Below are positions 1-5,387 of a stretch of DNA of 5,508 nt, one piece after another. The notes below the pieces were generated by a model, which was not told the DNA's origin, did not search any database, and saw only the letters and a program-made list of their open reading frames with translations. This DNA comes from an uncultured Collinsella sp. (GTDB taxonomy: Bacteria > Actinomycetota > Coriobacteriia > Coriobacteriales > Coriobacteriaceae). The stretch covers positions 1 through 5,508 of the forward strand of contig UQHW01000053.1 of the NCBI GenBank assembly GCA_900540935.1, in the 5' to 3' direction. The position numbers were made by a program, and so were the translations under genes. Position 1 is the stretch's first letter, and each line of letters begins with the position of its first letter.

Positions 1-32
1 AAAGAGAAGAGGCGGGGCATGCCCCGCCTCTT
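1..32 (-). terminator. Intrinsic terminator-like hairpin downstream of the lacI-family gene
   Basis: Bases 7-32 form a perfect 26-base palindrome with a very GC-rich core (GGCGGGGC/GCCCCGCC around a central AT). Read on the minus strand it lies 43 bases past the lacI stop codon and is followed by a pyrimidine-rich run, TTCTCTTT if the last two stem bases are included. This fits a Rho-independent terminator, although the run is interrupted by C residues. The core is also part of the 47-bp repeat found again at 5388-5434, so it may be a mobile or dispersed hairpin reused as a terminator. Confidence 0.6.
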
Positions 33-55
33 ACACCACATCTCTGCGCGCTACC
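9..55 (-). repeat. 47-bp repeat, left copy (inverted relative to 5388-5434)
   Basis: Read on the minus strand, these 47 bases match 5388-5434 read on the plus strand at 46 of 47 positions; the single difference is GCGCGCAG here against GCGCACAG there. The unit consists of a 25-base head beginning GGTAGCGC and containing GATGTGGTGTAAGA, followed by a 22-base GC-rich palindrome. Identity stops sharply at both ends. The sequence directly supports the repeat. That it is a dispersed genomic element is inference. Confidence 0.9.
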
Positions 56-75
56 GGGGGTACCTGCTCAATCGG

Positions 76-1155
76 CTAAATACCCGCAAGTTCGCAGTAG
101 CGGTCGACATTGCTGGCAAATACCATCTCGACAGCACCCTTCTGGACGGGCACCGTCGGGGTCCTTCCCCACAGCAGATAATCGCCCAGCGTCTTAGCGC
201 CGCGATACGCCAGGCTCGTCGGGTCCTTATAGACAATATTGGTAAAGATACCGCGGCGCAAGGCCAGAGCACTTTCGGGAAACAGGTCGTTGCCGATCAC
301 CATGACCTGACCGGCCTTGCCGGTCGAGACGAGCGCGTCGGCAACCACTTCGGAACCAACGGCAAAAACGCTACAGATAAGTTCGGGGGCGTCCGGCGCA
401 CTCAAGCGCTTTTCGAGCTCATGCTCGAGTTGTTTGACTTGCGCATGGGCACCTGCAAGATCCTCAACCTGCCATGGAATATCACGTTCGCGCAGGTAAT
501 TGTGGAAGGCGCGGGCGGTTAGATAGTGCGAATCGGTATATGGGTCGCCTGTCAAAAGGAGCACGCGGGCGTCGGCCCCAGAAGCATGGACCAGGTTTGC
601 CGCCTGCTCGGCCATAAGGCTGCCTGCCGTCGAATAATCGGCCAAGCTCGCACCCAAACGATTCAAATGCGGACGGTCGCCGTCGACAAGCTCAATCGTC
701 ACGCCCGCCTCGGCGATCTGCCCCAAAAGCTCAGTCGCACGATCGTCGCCCGGCGCATAGGCGAGCAAGCCATCAATCTTCTCGCCCACCTGCAGACGCT
801 CGTCGATTTGCTCGAGTGCATCAGCGTAGCCGCCCACGCCAAATTCAACGCGCTCAACCGTAATGCCCCGGTCGATGACCTCCTGTTCAAAGCGATTGCA
901 GCCTTCCCACAGGTAACGGAAAAAGTACGCTCCCTCGCGCGATGCGCGGGGCAGGCAAAACACCAGATTGATATCCTTGCGGCGCAGGCTTGAGGCACTT
1001 GTGTTGCGGTGATAGCCCATGGCCTCGGCCTTAGCGTTCACCTTGGCGCGCACGGATTCGCTCACGCCGGCCTTTCCCGTCAGAGCCTTGTGCACGGTAT
1101 TGATGGAAACGCCAAGCTCGGCGGCTATGTCCTTCATGGTTACGCGAGCGCTCAT
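76..1155 (-). CDS. LacI-family transcriptional regulator with sugar-binding-type effector domain
   Basis: This is a 359-residue cytosolic DNA-binding repressor or activator of the LacI/GalR type, of the family's usual length. Residues 5-51 are the helix-turn-helix headpiece (MKDIAAELGVSINTVHKAL, then GVSESVRAKV and the GYHRN end). A short hinge (TSASSLRRKD, 52-61) leads into a periplasmic-binding-protein-like effector domain (about 62-345) with family hallmarks such as RLGASLADYSTAG (166-178), LLTGDP (200-205) and VIGNDLFP (286-293). The recognition helix reads NTVHKAL where most members have TVSRAL, so the operator may differ from the usual one. The start at 1155 is preceded by GGAG with a 7-base gap; the internal Met7 has no better site. 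It is transcribed alone, between two hairpins. No transporter or sugar enzyme gene is visible nearby, so the ligand and target genes are unknown. Confidence 0.93.
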   Translation of the reverse strand: MSARVTMKDIAAELGVSINTVHKALTGKAGVSESVRAKVNAKAEAMGYHRNTSASSLRRKDINLVFCLPRASREGAYFFRYLWEGCNRFEQEVIDRGITVERVEFGVGGYADALEQIDERLQVGEKIDGLLAYAPGDDRATELLGQIAEAGVTIELVDGDRPHLNRLGASLADYSTAGSLMAEQAANLVHASGADARVLLLTGDPYTDSHYLTARAFHNYLRERDIPWQVEDLAGAHAQVKQLEHELEKRLSAPDAPELICSVFAVGSEVVADALVSTGKAGQVMVIGNDLFPESALALRRGIFTNIVYKDPTSLAYRGAKTLGDYLLWGRTPTVPVQKGAVEMVFASNVDRYCELAGI

Positions 1156-1249
1156 GCGGTTACTCCGTTATAGATAAGTTGCCAATTAATAGTCCAGTTA
1201 ACGATACCCCAAAAATACTCTTCGACTCGCCGTACTCTCCCTCAAATGC

Positions 1250-1286
1250 ACAAAGCGCCCCGCGAACGGATGCCCGCGGAGCGCTT
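1250..1286 (-). terminator. Hairpin terminator after the Cys-rich protein gene
   Basis: Arms 1253-1264 and 1275-1286 pair over 12 positions with one U-G wobble around a 10-base loop. On the minus strand it starts 13 bases after the stop codon of the small Cys-rich gene and ends in CTTTGTGCATTTG. The stem is strong but the U-tract is poor, so termination may be only partial; some read-through into the downstream lacI-family gene is possible. Confidence 0.6.
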
Positions 1287-1299
1287 GGATGTCCGGACC

Positions 1300-1500
1300 T
1301 TATTTGATACCGCGACCCAAGTCTTCGGCGATTTTGTCTACGCCCTTAAGTGCAGCGCACGTTTTTTTGTTGGAGCAATGCCCCGTGCAAACGCCACCCT
1401 GAGCGCAGTCGGCGCAGGTGCCCTTGCGGTAGATGCGCACGCACACGGCGACAAACGCAACGCCGATAACAGCCAGTACAACAATATCGATAGGTGCCAT
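1300..1500 (-). CDS. FeoB-associated Cys-rich membrane protein
   Basis: This 66-residue protein has one N-terminal membrane segment (about residues 4-22, IDIVVLAVIGVAFVAVCV), a basic stop-transfer stretch (RIYRKG) and a Cys-rich tail with Cys29, 32, 38, 42 and 48 spaced C-x2-C-x5-C-x3-C-x5-C, plus Cys20 within the membrane segment. That layout matches the small FeoB-associated Cys-rich proteins encoded after feoB in many Gram-positives, thought to take the place of FeoC; their biochemical role is not settled and metal or redox binding is inference. The positive charges after the membrane segment suggest the Cys-rich tail faces the cytoplasm. The start is secure: AGAGGAGG lies 6 bases before the ATG. 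It lies 204 bases past the feoB stop, beyond a terminator and a repeat, so it may have its own promoter. Confidence 0.85.
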   Translation of the reverse strand: MAPIDIVVLAVIGVAFVAVCVRIYRKGTCADCAQGGVCTGHCSNKKTCAALKGVDKIAEDLGRGIK

Positions 1501-1558
1501 AGCAAGCCTCCTCTAGTTAACCAGCACTTACTTTACCCCATTCTCCACCTACCAAATA

Positions 1559-1632
1559 GGGACAGGTTTATTTTGGTCGGTTTTATCTGCGGAAACGCCA
1601 CATCTTACTTCTGGAGCAAAGCAATCTGTCCC
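1559..1632. repeat. Short REP-like element bounded by GGGACAG / CTGTCCC
   Basis: The 74-base segment begins GGGACAGGTTTATTTTGG and ends AATCTGTCCC, giving 7-base perfect inverted ends. GGGACAG ends followed by a T/A-rich run resemble short intergenic repeats that occur with REP-associated (IS200-like, Y1) transposases in several bacterial groups; this resemblance is from memory and not tested. A small GCG-GAAA-CGC hairpin lies inside. No transposase is encoded here, so mobility would depend on an enzyme elsewhere. Confidence 0.5.
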
Positions 1633-1641
1633 CCATTGCGT

Positions 1642-1675
1642 CAAAAAGCCCGAGTGTCACTGAGACACCCGGGCT
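1642..1675 (-). terminator. Rho-independent terminator of the feo operon
   Basis: Arms 1647-1658 and 1664-1675 form a 12-pair stem with one G-U wobble and a 5-base loop. On the minus strand the stem begins 29 bases after the feoB stop and runs into TTTTTGACG. Position, stem strength and U-tract all fit transcription termination after feoB. Confidence 0.85.
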
Positions 1676-1704
1676 CGTGGAAAGGGGTTGATCCTTATTC
1701 GGAC

Positions 1705-4032
1705 TTAGGCGGAAACTGCAGCGGAAGCAGTGTTGGTCTCGTCCTCGTCGGTCCAAGCGTGCTTGGGCATAGGACGGAAAATCTGGAAGAGCATCGCGAC
1801 CAGCAGCACGATAGCCACAACCGTCCAGAAGCCAAACTGCCCAAGGACAAGCAGGTTATAGAACTGGTTGATGAACAGGCCGATCACCCAAGCGAAGGCG
1901 CACTCGTAGCCGAGGGCAATCGCGGTCCACTTGCCGGAATCCATCTGGTTGCGGATGGTACCCATAGCGGCAAAGCACGGAGCGCACAGCAGGTTGAACG
2001 CGCCGAAGGCAACGCAGGCGCCCATGGTGGGGAACATGCCGGCAAACGCGGTCCACAGGCTCGGGTCGGTCTCGCCCGCGTCGGCGACGGACAGCAGCGA
2101 GCCGGCGGTGGCGACGACGTTCTCCTTGGCGACGAGGCCAGAGACAGTCAGCGCGGTTGCCTGCCAGGTGCTAAAGCCGAGCGGGGCGAAGATCCAAGCG
2201 ACCAGATTGCCCAGCATGGCGAGCACGGAGTAGTCCATGAACTCCTCGGGGATGCCGTCCATCGCAGGCAGGAAGCCAAAGGAGCCGTTGTAGCTACCAA
2301 AGTTGGAGAGGAACCAAACCACGACGGTGGACGCGAAGATGACCGTGCCGGCCTTCTTGATAAAGGCCCAGCAGCGCTCCCACACGTGCAGCGCCCAAGA
2401 GCGGATCGCCGGGAAGTGGTAAGCAGGAAGCTCCATAACAAACGGCGTCGGGCGACCGGCGAAGAGCTTGGTCTTCTTGAGCATGAGGCCCGAGGCGATG
2501 ACGGCAAAGACGCCCAGGAAGTAGAAGAGCGGGCTGATCCACGCGGCGGTGGTGGAAGAATCGCCGATGATGGAACCCATGAGCAGGGCGATGATCGGCA
2601 GCTTAGCGCCACAGGGAATGAACGTGGTGGTCATGACCGTCATGCGGCGGTCCCTCTCGTTCTCGATGGTCTTGGTAGCCATGACGCCGGGGACGCCGCA
2701 GCCCGAGGACACGAGCATGGGGATAAAGGACTTACCGGACAGGCCAAAGCGGCGGAACACGCGGTCCATGATGAAGGCGACGCGGGCCATGTAGCCGCAG
2801 TCCTCCAGGAAGGACAGCATGACGAACAGCAGGAACATCTGCGGCACAAAGCCGAAGATGGCGCCCAGGCCGCCGACGATACCGTCGCAGACCAGCGAAT
2901 CGACCAGGCCACCGTCCTCGGTGCCGCCCGCCACAAGGGCGTCGTGCACCACGGTGGTGATGCCGGGGACATAGGGGCCGTACTGTGCCGGGTCGACCGG
3001 GTCGGCATCGTCGCCCGCAGCCTCGACGGCCGCGTCGTAGGCGTCGCGGCCCTGACCGAGCACGTACCAGCCGTCGGTGCCGAAGAGCTGGTCGTTGGTG
3101 AAGTCGGTCACCGTGCCGCCCAAGGTAGAAACGGCGATGTAGTACACGCAGAACATGATGACCACAAAGATCGGCAGACCCAGGATACGGTTGGTAACCA
3201 CGCGGTCGATCTTCTCGGAAGTGCTCATCTTGGCCGGAGCCTTGGTGAGGCACTCGTCGATGATGTGTGCGATCACGCCGTAGCGCTCACCGGTGATGAT
3301 GGACTCGGCATCGTCGTCGCAGTCCTGCTCGCACTGAGCGACCAGCTCCTCCACGCGAGCGGCCTTCTCCTTGGTGAGGTTGATGAGCTTGCAGGCGTCC
3401 GCATCACGCTCGAACAGCTTGACGGCGTAATAGCGGCGCTTGTTAGCGGGAACGCTCGCAGGCAGATTGTTTTCGATGTGGTCAAGAACGTCCTCGATGG
3501 AGGAGTCGAACTTGTGCTCCGGCACCTGGCCCTTGGAAGCTGCAGACTTCTTGACCTGCTCGAAGAGCTCCTTGATGCCCTTGTTCTTAAGAGCGGAGAT
3601 CATCATAACCGGGCAGCCGAGCTTCTTGGAGAGCTTGTCCGTGTCGATCTTGTCGCCGTTCTTCTCGACCAAGTCGGCCATGTTGAGGGCAACGACCACG
3701 GGCAGGCCGGTCTCGATAACCTGAAGCGCCAGGTACAGGTTGCGCTCGAGGTTGGTGGCATCGACAACTTGGACGACAACATCGGGCTCGCCGCTCATGA
3801 GGTAATCGCGCGAGCATTGCTCCTCGGGGCTGTAGGGGGAAAGCGAGTAGATGCCAGGGAGGTCCGTGATGGTAACGTTCTTGTCGCTTAGGAGCTTGGC
3901 TTCCTTTTTCTCAACCGTGACGCCGGGCCAGTTGCCAACGTAGCCGTTGGCGCCGGTGATCAGGTTGAAAAGCGTGGTCTTGCCGCAGTTGGGGTTACCC
4001 GCCAGCGCGACATGGATCTGAGAATCCGCCAT
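1705..4032 (-). CDS. feoB: FeoB ferrous iron transporter (GTPase permease)
   Basis: This 775-residue inner-membrane protein imports Fe(II) with an N-terminal G domain. G motifs are clear: GNPNCGKT (12-19), VGNWPGVTVE (32-41), DLPG (57-60), NMAD (117-120) and ISALKNKG (145-152). A helical nucleotide-dissociation-inhibitor-like region follows (about 170-275). The membrane part starts near residue 283 and carries the two gate motifs, GCGVPG (444-449) and PCGAKLP (473-479), plus GLVAKENVV (632-640) and CAPCFAAMG (683-691). An acidic insert of about 55 residues (roughly 318-375) lies after the first membrane helix; such inserts of variable length are known in Gram-positive FeoB. A further hydrophobic segment (about 733-752) and an acidic tail end the protein. 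The start at 4032 has AAGGAAGAAGGA just upstream. It is the last gene of the feoA-feoA-feoB cluster. No defect is seen, so it should be functional. Confidence 0.97.
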   Translation of the reverse strand: MADSQIHVALAGNPNCGKTTLFNLITGANGYVGNWPGVTVEKKEAKLLSDKNVTITDLPGIYSLSPYSPEEQCSRDYLMSGEPDVVVQVVDATNLERNLYLALQVIETGLPVVVALNMADLVEKNGDKIDTDKLSKKLGCPVMMISALKNKGIKELFEQVKKSAASKGQVPEHKFDSSIEDVLDHIENNLPASVPANKRRYYAVKLFERDADACKLINLTKEKAARVEELVAQCEQDCDDDAESIITGERYGVIAHIIDECLTKAPAKMSTSEKIDRVVTNRILGLPIFVVIMFCVYYIAVSTLGGTVTDFTNDQLFGTDGWYVLGQGRDAYDAAVEAAGDDADPVDPAQYGPYVPGITTVVHDALVAGGTEDGGLVDSLVCDGIVGGLGAIFGFVPQMFLLFVMLSFLEDCGYMARVAFIMDRVFRRFGLSGKSFIPMLVSSGCGVPGVMATKTIENERDRRMTVMTTTFIPCGAKLPIIALLMGSIIGDSSTTAAWISPLFYFLGVFAVIASGLMLKKTKLFAGRPTPFVMELPAYHFPAIRSWALHVWERCWAFIKKAGTVIFASTVVVWFLSNFGSYNGSFGFLPAMDGIPEEFMDYSVLAMLGNLVAWIFAPLGFSTWQATALTVSGLVAKENVVATAGSLLSVADAGETDPSLWTAFAGMFPTMGACVAFGAFNLLCAPCFAAMGTIRNQMDSGKWTAIALGYECAFAWVIGLFINQFYNLLVLGQFGFWTVVAIVLLVAMLFQIFRPMPKHAWTDEDETNTASAAVSA

Positions 4033-4052
4033 TCAATCCTTCTTCCTTGTGC

Positions 4053-4078
4053 GCCCGCGCTGCTTTTTCCGCACGGGC
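4053..4078 (-). other. Stem-loop immediately upstream of the feoB ribosome binding site
   Basis: Arms 4053-4060 and 4071-4078 (GCCCGUGC with GCGCGGGC in the minus-strand RNA) pair over 8 positions with one U-G wobble around a 10-base A-rich loop. There is no U-tract, so it is not a terminator. It ends about 10 bases before the feoB Shine-Dalgarno stretch and could affect translation or mark a processing site between feoA and feoB. A chance hairpin in GC-rich DNA is also possible. Confidence 0.35.
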
Positions 4079-4105
4079 TGGATAATGTGCTTTAAAGTTG
4101 CTGCA

Positions 4106-4124
4106 TTAAGTTAGAAATACCTAA
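4106..4124 (-). promoter_or_regulatory. DtxR/IdeR-like iron-box candidate before feoB
   Basis: The minus strand reads TTAGGTATTTCTAACTTAA. Against the known DtxR/IdeR consensus TTAGGTTAGSCTAACCTAA it agrees at 14 of 19 positions, with both outer half-sites largely kept and mismatches concentrated in the centre. The same place also holds a 20-base dyad, AAGTTAG-N6-CTAACTT (4108-4127). It lies in the 123-bp gap between feoA and feoB, which is long for a simple operon, so feoB may have an additional iron-controlled promoter. I could not assign convincing -35 and -10 boxes. Confidence 0.5.
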
Positions 4125-4155
4125 CTTTATCTGCAGAAATATACGCCGCGAGCCC

Positions 4156-4377
4156 TTACTGGACCTCGACGACGGCCGCCTCCTCCTTGCGGATGGAAAG
4201 CTCGTAGCCGCGCACGTTGATCTCGACCGGATCACCGAGCGGTGCGACCTTCACGACCTTGAACGAAGTGCCCTTGATGAGCCCCAGGTCCATAAGGTGG
4301 CGGCGAAGCGCACCCTCACCGTGAAGCTTGACGATGGTGGAGCTCTCGCCCACCTTAACGTCACCCAACGTCTTCAT
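4156..4377 (-). CDS. feoA: FeoA, small SH3-like Feo system protein
   Basis: This 73-residue cytosolic protein is a canonical FeoA of typical length. It has the opening LGDVKVGESSTIVKL, the core LRRHLMDLGLIKG (24-36) and the C-terminal APLGDPVEINVRGYELSIR (45-63) followed by KEEA. FeoA folds as an SH3-like barrel and is needed for full FeoB activity, probably by contacting it at the membrane; the mechanism is debated. The ATG at 4377 follows AAAGGGGG at an 8-base gap. It lies 39 bases after the divergent FeoA-domain gene and 123 bases before feoB, in one direction, so these genes probably share a transcript. Confidence 0.95.
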   Translation of the reverse strand: MKTLGDVKVGESSTIVKLHGEGALRRHLMDLGLIKGTSFKVVKVAPLGDPVEINVRGYELSIRKEEAAVVEVQ

Positions 4378-4416
4378 CCTCTTGTCCCCCTTTCGGTTTT
4401 TATGAAATGCTGCAGA

Positions 4417-4659
4417 CTAACCGACGGTCATGATGTGCATGGCAACCTTGGAATCGATGCCAAAACGTGCGCCCAGCACCGTGACGATGATATTGGCACC
4501 ACTCGAGCTCACCACGTGGATTTCGTTGCCCTCGACAAAGCCGAGGTCCTTGAGGTGGTGTTTCATGTCCTCATTGCCCTTTACACGAGACACGCGCACG
4601 GTTTCGCCCGCTTTTACCATCGAAAGCGGCATGGCCGGCATCTGCGGTCCGCAAGACAT
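4417..4659 (-). CDS. Second, divergent FeoA-domain protein
   Basis: This 80-residue protein has a FeoA-type SH3-like domain from about residue 11 to 79: MVKAGETVRVSRVKG (14-28), MKHHLKDLGFVEGNEI (32-47) and GANIIVTVLGARFGID (54-69). It keeps the LKDLGF-EG core but lacks the PLGDP and RGYELSLR motifs of the canonical copy. It also has a short N-terminal extension, MSCGPQMPAMP, with one Cys. The start at 4659 is supported by AGGAG at a 6-base gap. It is the first gene of the feo cluster and follows the 16-bp inverted-repeat control region. Tandem feoA genes before feoB are common in Gram-positives, where the copies are thought to act together with FeoB; a distinct role for this divergent copy is inference. 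Confidence 0.9.
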   Translation of the reverse strand: MSCGPQMPAMPLSMVKAGETVRVSRVKGNEDMKHHLKDLGFVEGNEIHVVSSSGANIIVTVLGARFGIDSKVAMHIMTVG

Positions 4660-4700
4660 GAGTTGCTCCTAACGTCAGTTCGTCCTCAACATCGACGCGT

Positions 4701-4756
4701 AAAAAGTTAACCACGTCTATGTTCGCTATAGTAAACTAGCACGTGGTTAACTTTTT
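4701..4756 (-). promoter_or_regulatory. Perfect 16-bp inverted repeat, probable feo operator region
   Basis: AAAAAGTTAACCACGT (4701-4716) is repeated exactly in inverted orientation as ACGTGGTTAACTTTTT (4741-4756), with 24 AT-rich bases between. It sits 41 bases before the start of the first feo gene and after the HPr terminator, where the feo promoter must lie. Two inverted sites around a promoter fit binding of a dimeric repressor pair. A TATAGC -10 candidate lies in the spacer (4725-4730), without a good -35. Each arm holds AGTTAACC. The regulator is unknown; an iron-sensing DtxR or Fur family protein is the natural guess. Confidence 0.7.
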
Positions 4757-4802
4757 GGAAAGGGTCCCCATTCAGATTTCGAAAAAGTTTCCTATACGAA
4801 AC

Positions 4803-4838
4803 AAAAAGGCGCGGCAAAGGACCATCCTTTACCGCGCC
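4803..4838 (-). terminator. Strong Rho-independent terminator of the HPr gene
   Basis: Arms 4808-4821 and 4825-4838 pair over 14 positions with one U-G wobble and a 3-base loop, followed on the minus strand by TTTTTGTTTCG. The stem starts 9 bases after the HPr stop codon. It should insulate HPr transcription from the feo cluster. Confidence 0.9.
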
Positions 4839-4847
4839 CTATCATGC

Positions 4848-5096
4848 TTAGAGCGAGAGATTTCTGATCGATGTGACGCAGGAGGCCTCATCCACGCCCG
4901 AAACGCGGAACACGACGTCTTCGCCACATTCGCCGCAAAGTGCCATGAGCCCTATAACGTCGCGGCCATCGACATGACGATTGCCAATCGAAACTGACAC
5001 GTCGCTACGATGCTTGGCAATAATGTCATAGAGCAGCGCAACCGGGCGGGCATGCAGTCCCAACGGATCTTTAATCGTCTTTGTAAACTCGACCAT
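4848..5096 (-). CDS. HPr-family phosphocarrier protein with Asp at the Ser46 position
   Basis: This 82-residue cytosolic protein matches HPr, which carries phosphate from enzyme I to sugar-specific PTS components. The active-site motif DPLGLHARPVALL places the phosphorylated His exactly at residue 15. Where Gram-positive HPr normally has regulatory Ser46 (KSIMGVM), this protein has RDVIGLM with Asp46, and a CGEC motif (Cys54, Cys57) follows. I chose the ATG at 5096 because GGGAGG lies 4 bases upstream and translation then begins MVEFTKTIKDP with correct HPr numbering; the frame stays open to a GTG at 5141, but that has no ribosome site. It is monocistronic, with no enzyme I or permease genes beside it. 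It could be the main HPr or a specialised paralogue, so I give no gene symbol. Confidence 0.9.
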   Translation of the reverse strand: MVEFTKTIKDPLGLHARPVALLYDIIAKHRSDVSVSIGNRHVDGRDVIGLMALCGECGEDVVFRVSGVDEASCVTSIRNLSL

Positions 5097-5150
5097 GTCC
5101 CCTCCCACGACATCGCACATTCGGCCGGCAAACCCAGCCACGTGGTAGTT

Positions 5151-5156
5151 ATTGTA
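5151..5156 (-). promoter_or_regulatory. Possible -10 box of the HPr gene
   Basis: The minus strand reads TACAAT here, one base off the TATAAT consensus, which would put transcription start about 45-50 bases before the HPr start codon. No convincing -35 hexamer lies 16-18 bases upstream, so this is only a weak candidate. Confidence 0.3.
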
Positions 5157-5194
5157 GCGTTAGATGCTTGTCGAGAGCTCCTCTGAACACCTCG

Positions 5195-5387
5195 TGGGCA
5201 AAAAGTGGCAAATATGAGTACTGTCACCAATTTAGTAGCAGCAAAATCGAGAGCCATTTGCCTACTTTGAGCGATTTGAAGAGGTTAAAAGCCGTCAAAC
5301 GCCCTTTAAAGGGGGTTAGATAAATTGATTTTGAGCCCATTTTTGCTCAGAACAGGCCGAAAAATATGACACCTCTTTTGCAACAGT
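5195..5387. other. AT-rich gene-free stretch with predicted secondary structure
   Basis: I see no supported gene between the HPr start and about 5465. This part is distinctly more AT-rich than its surroundings. AAAGTGGCAAAT (5202-5213) can pair with 5256-5268 through 12 base pairs and one bulged T, enclosing 42 bases. CCCTTTAAAGGG (5302-5313) is a perfect palindrome, and TGAGC/GCTCA (5332-5336 with 5345-5349) forms a further small stem. It ends directly at the 47-bp repeat. It could be part of a dispersed non-coding repeat, a small RNA or an upstream control region; the sequence does not decide between these. Confidence 0.4.

Noticed and set aside
76..998. Plus- and minus-strand open frames overlapping the lacI-family gene (for example 19-522, 526-993, 699-998)
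   Set aside because: They are alternative-frame shadows: the LacI frame has full domain homology and a ribosome site, while these have neither.
1156..1249. Promoter boxes and a self-operator for the lacI-family gene
   Set aside because: The region is AT-rich, and TATAAC and TATTAAT occur, but no pair of hexamers with proper spacing and no LacI-type palindrome with a central CG could be found.
1246..3891. An 881-codon open frame on the plus strand
   Set aside because: It runs antisense to feoB and the Cys-rich gene. Its translation is low-complexity, rich in His, Gly, Asp and Glu, with no domain, as expected from the complement of a GC-biased gene.
4743..4997. Plus-strand open frame over the HPr terminator and HPr 3' end
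   Set aside because: It crosses a clear terminator hairpin and overlaps the HPr gene antisense; there is no ribosome site or recognisable domain.
5097..5141. N-terminal extension of HPr by 15 residues from a GTG start
   Set aside because: No ribosome site precedes it, and the extension would break the strict HPr numbering (His at 15) obtained from the ATG at 5096.
5138..5145. CCACGTGG palindrome upstream of HPr, similar to the ACGTGG of the feo arms
   Set aside because: It lacks the GTTAAC part that defines the feo arms, and an 8-base palindrome alone is weak evidence.
4952..5257. Minus-strand frame beginning MALDFAATKLV
   Set aside because: It overlaps HPr in another frame and begins in the AT-rich repeat-like stretch; there is no Shine-Dalgarno sequence before the ATG, and its second half is HPr out of frame.
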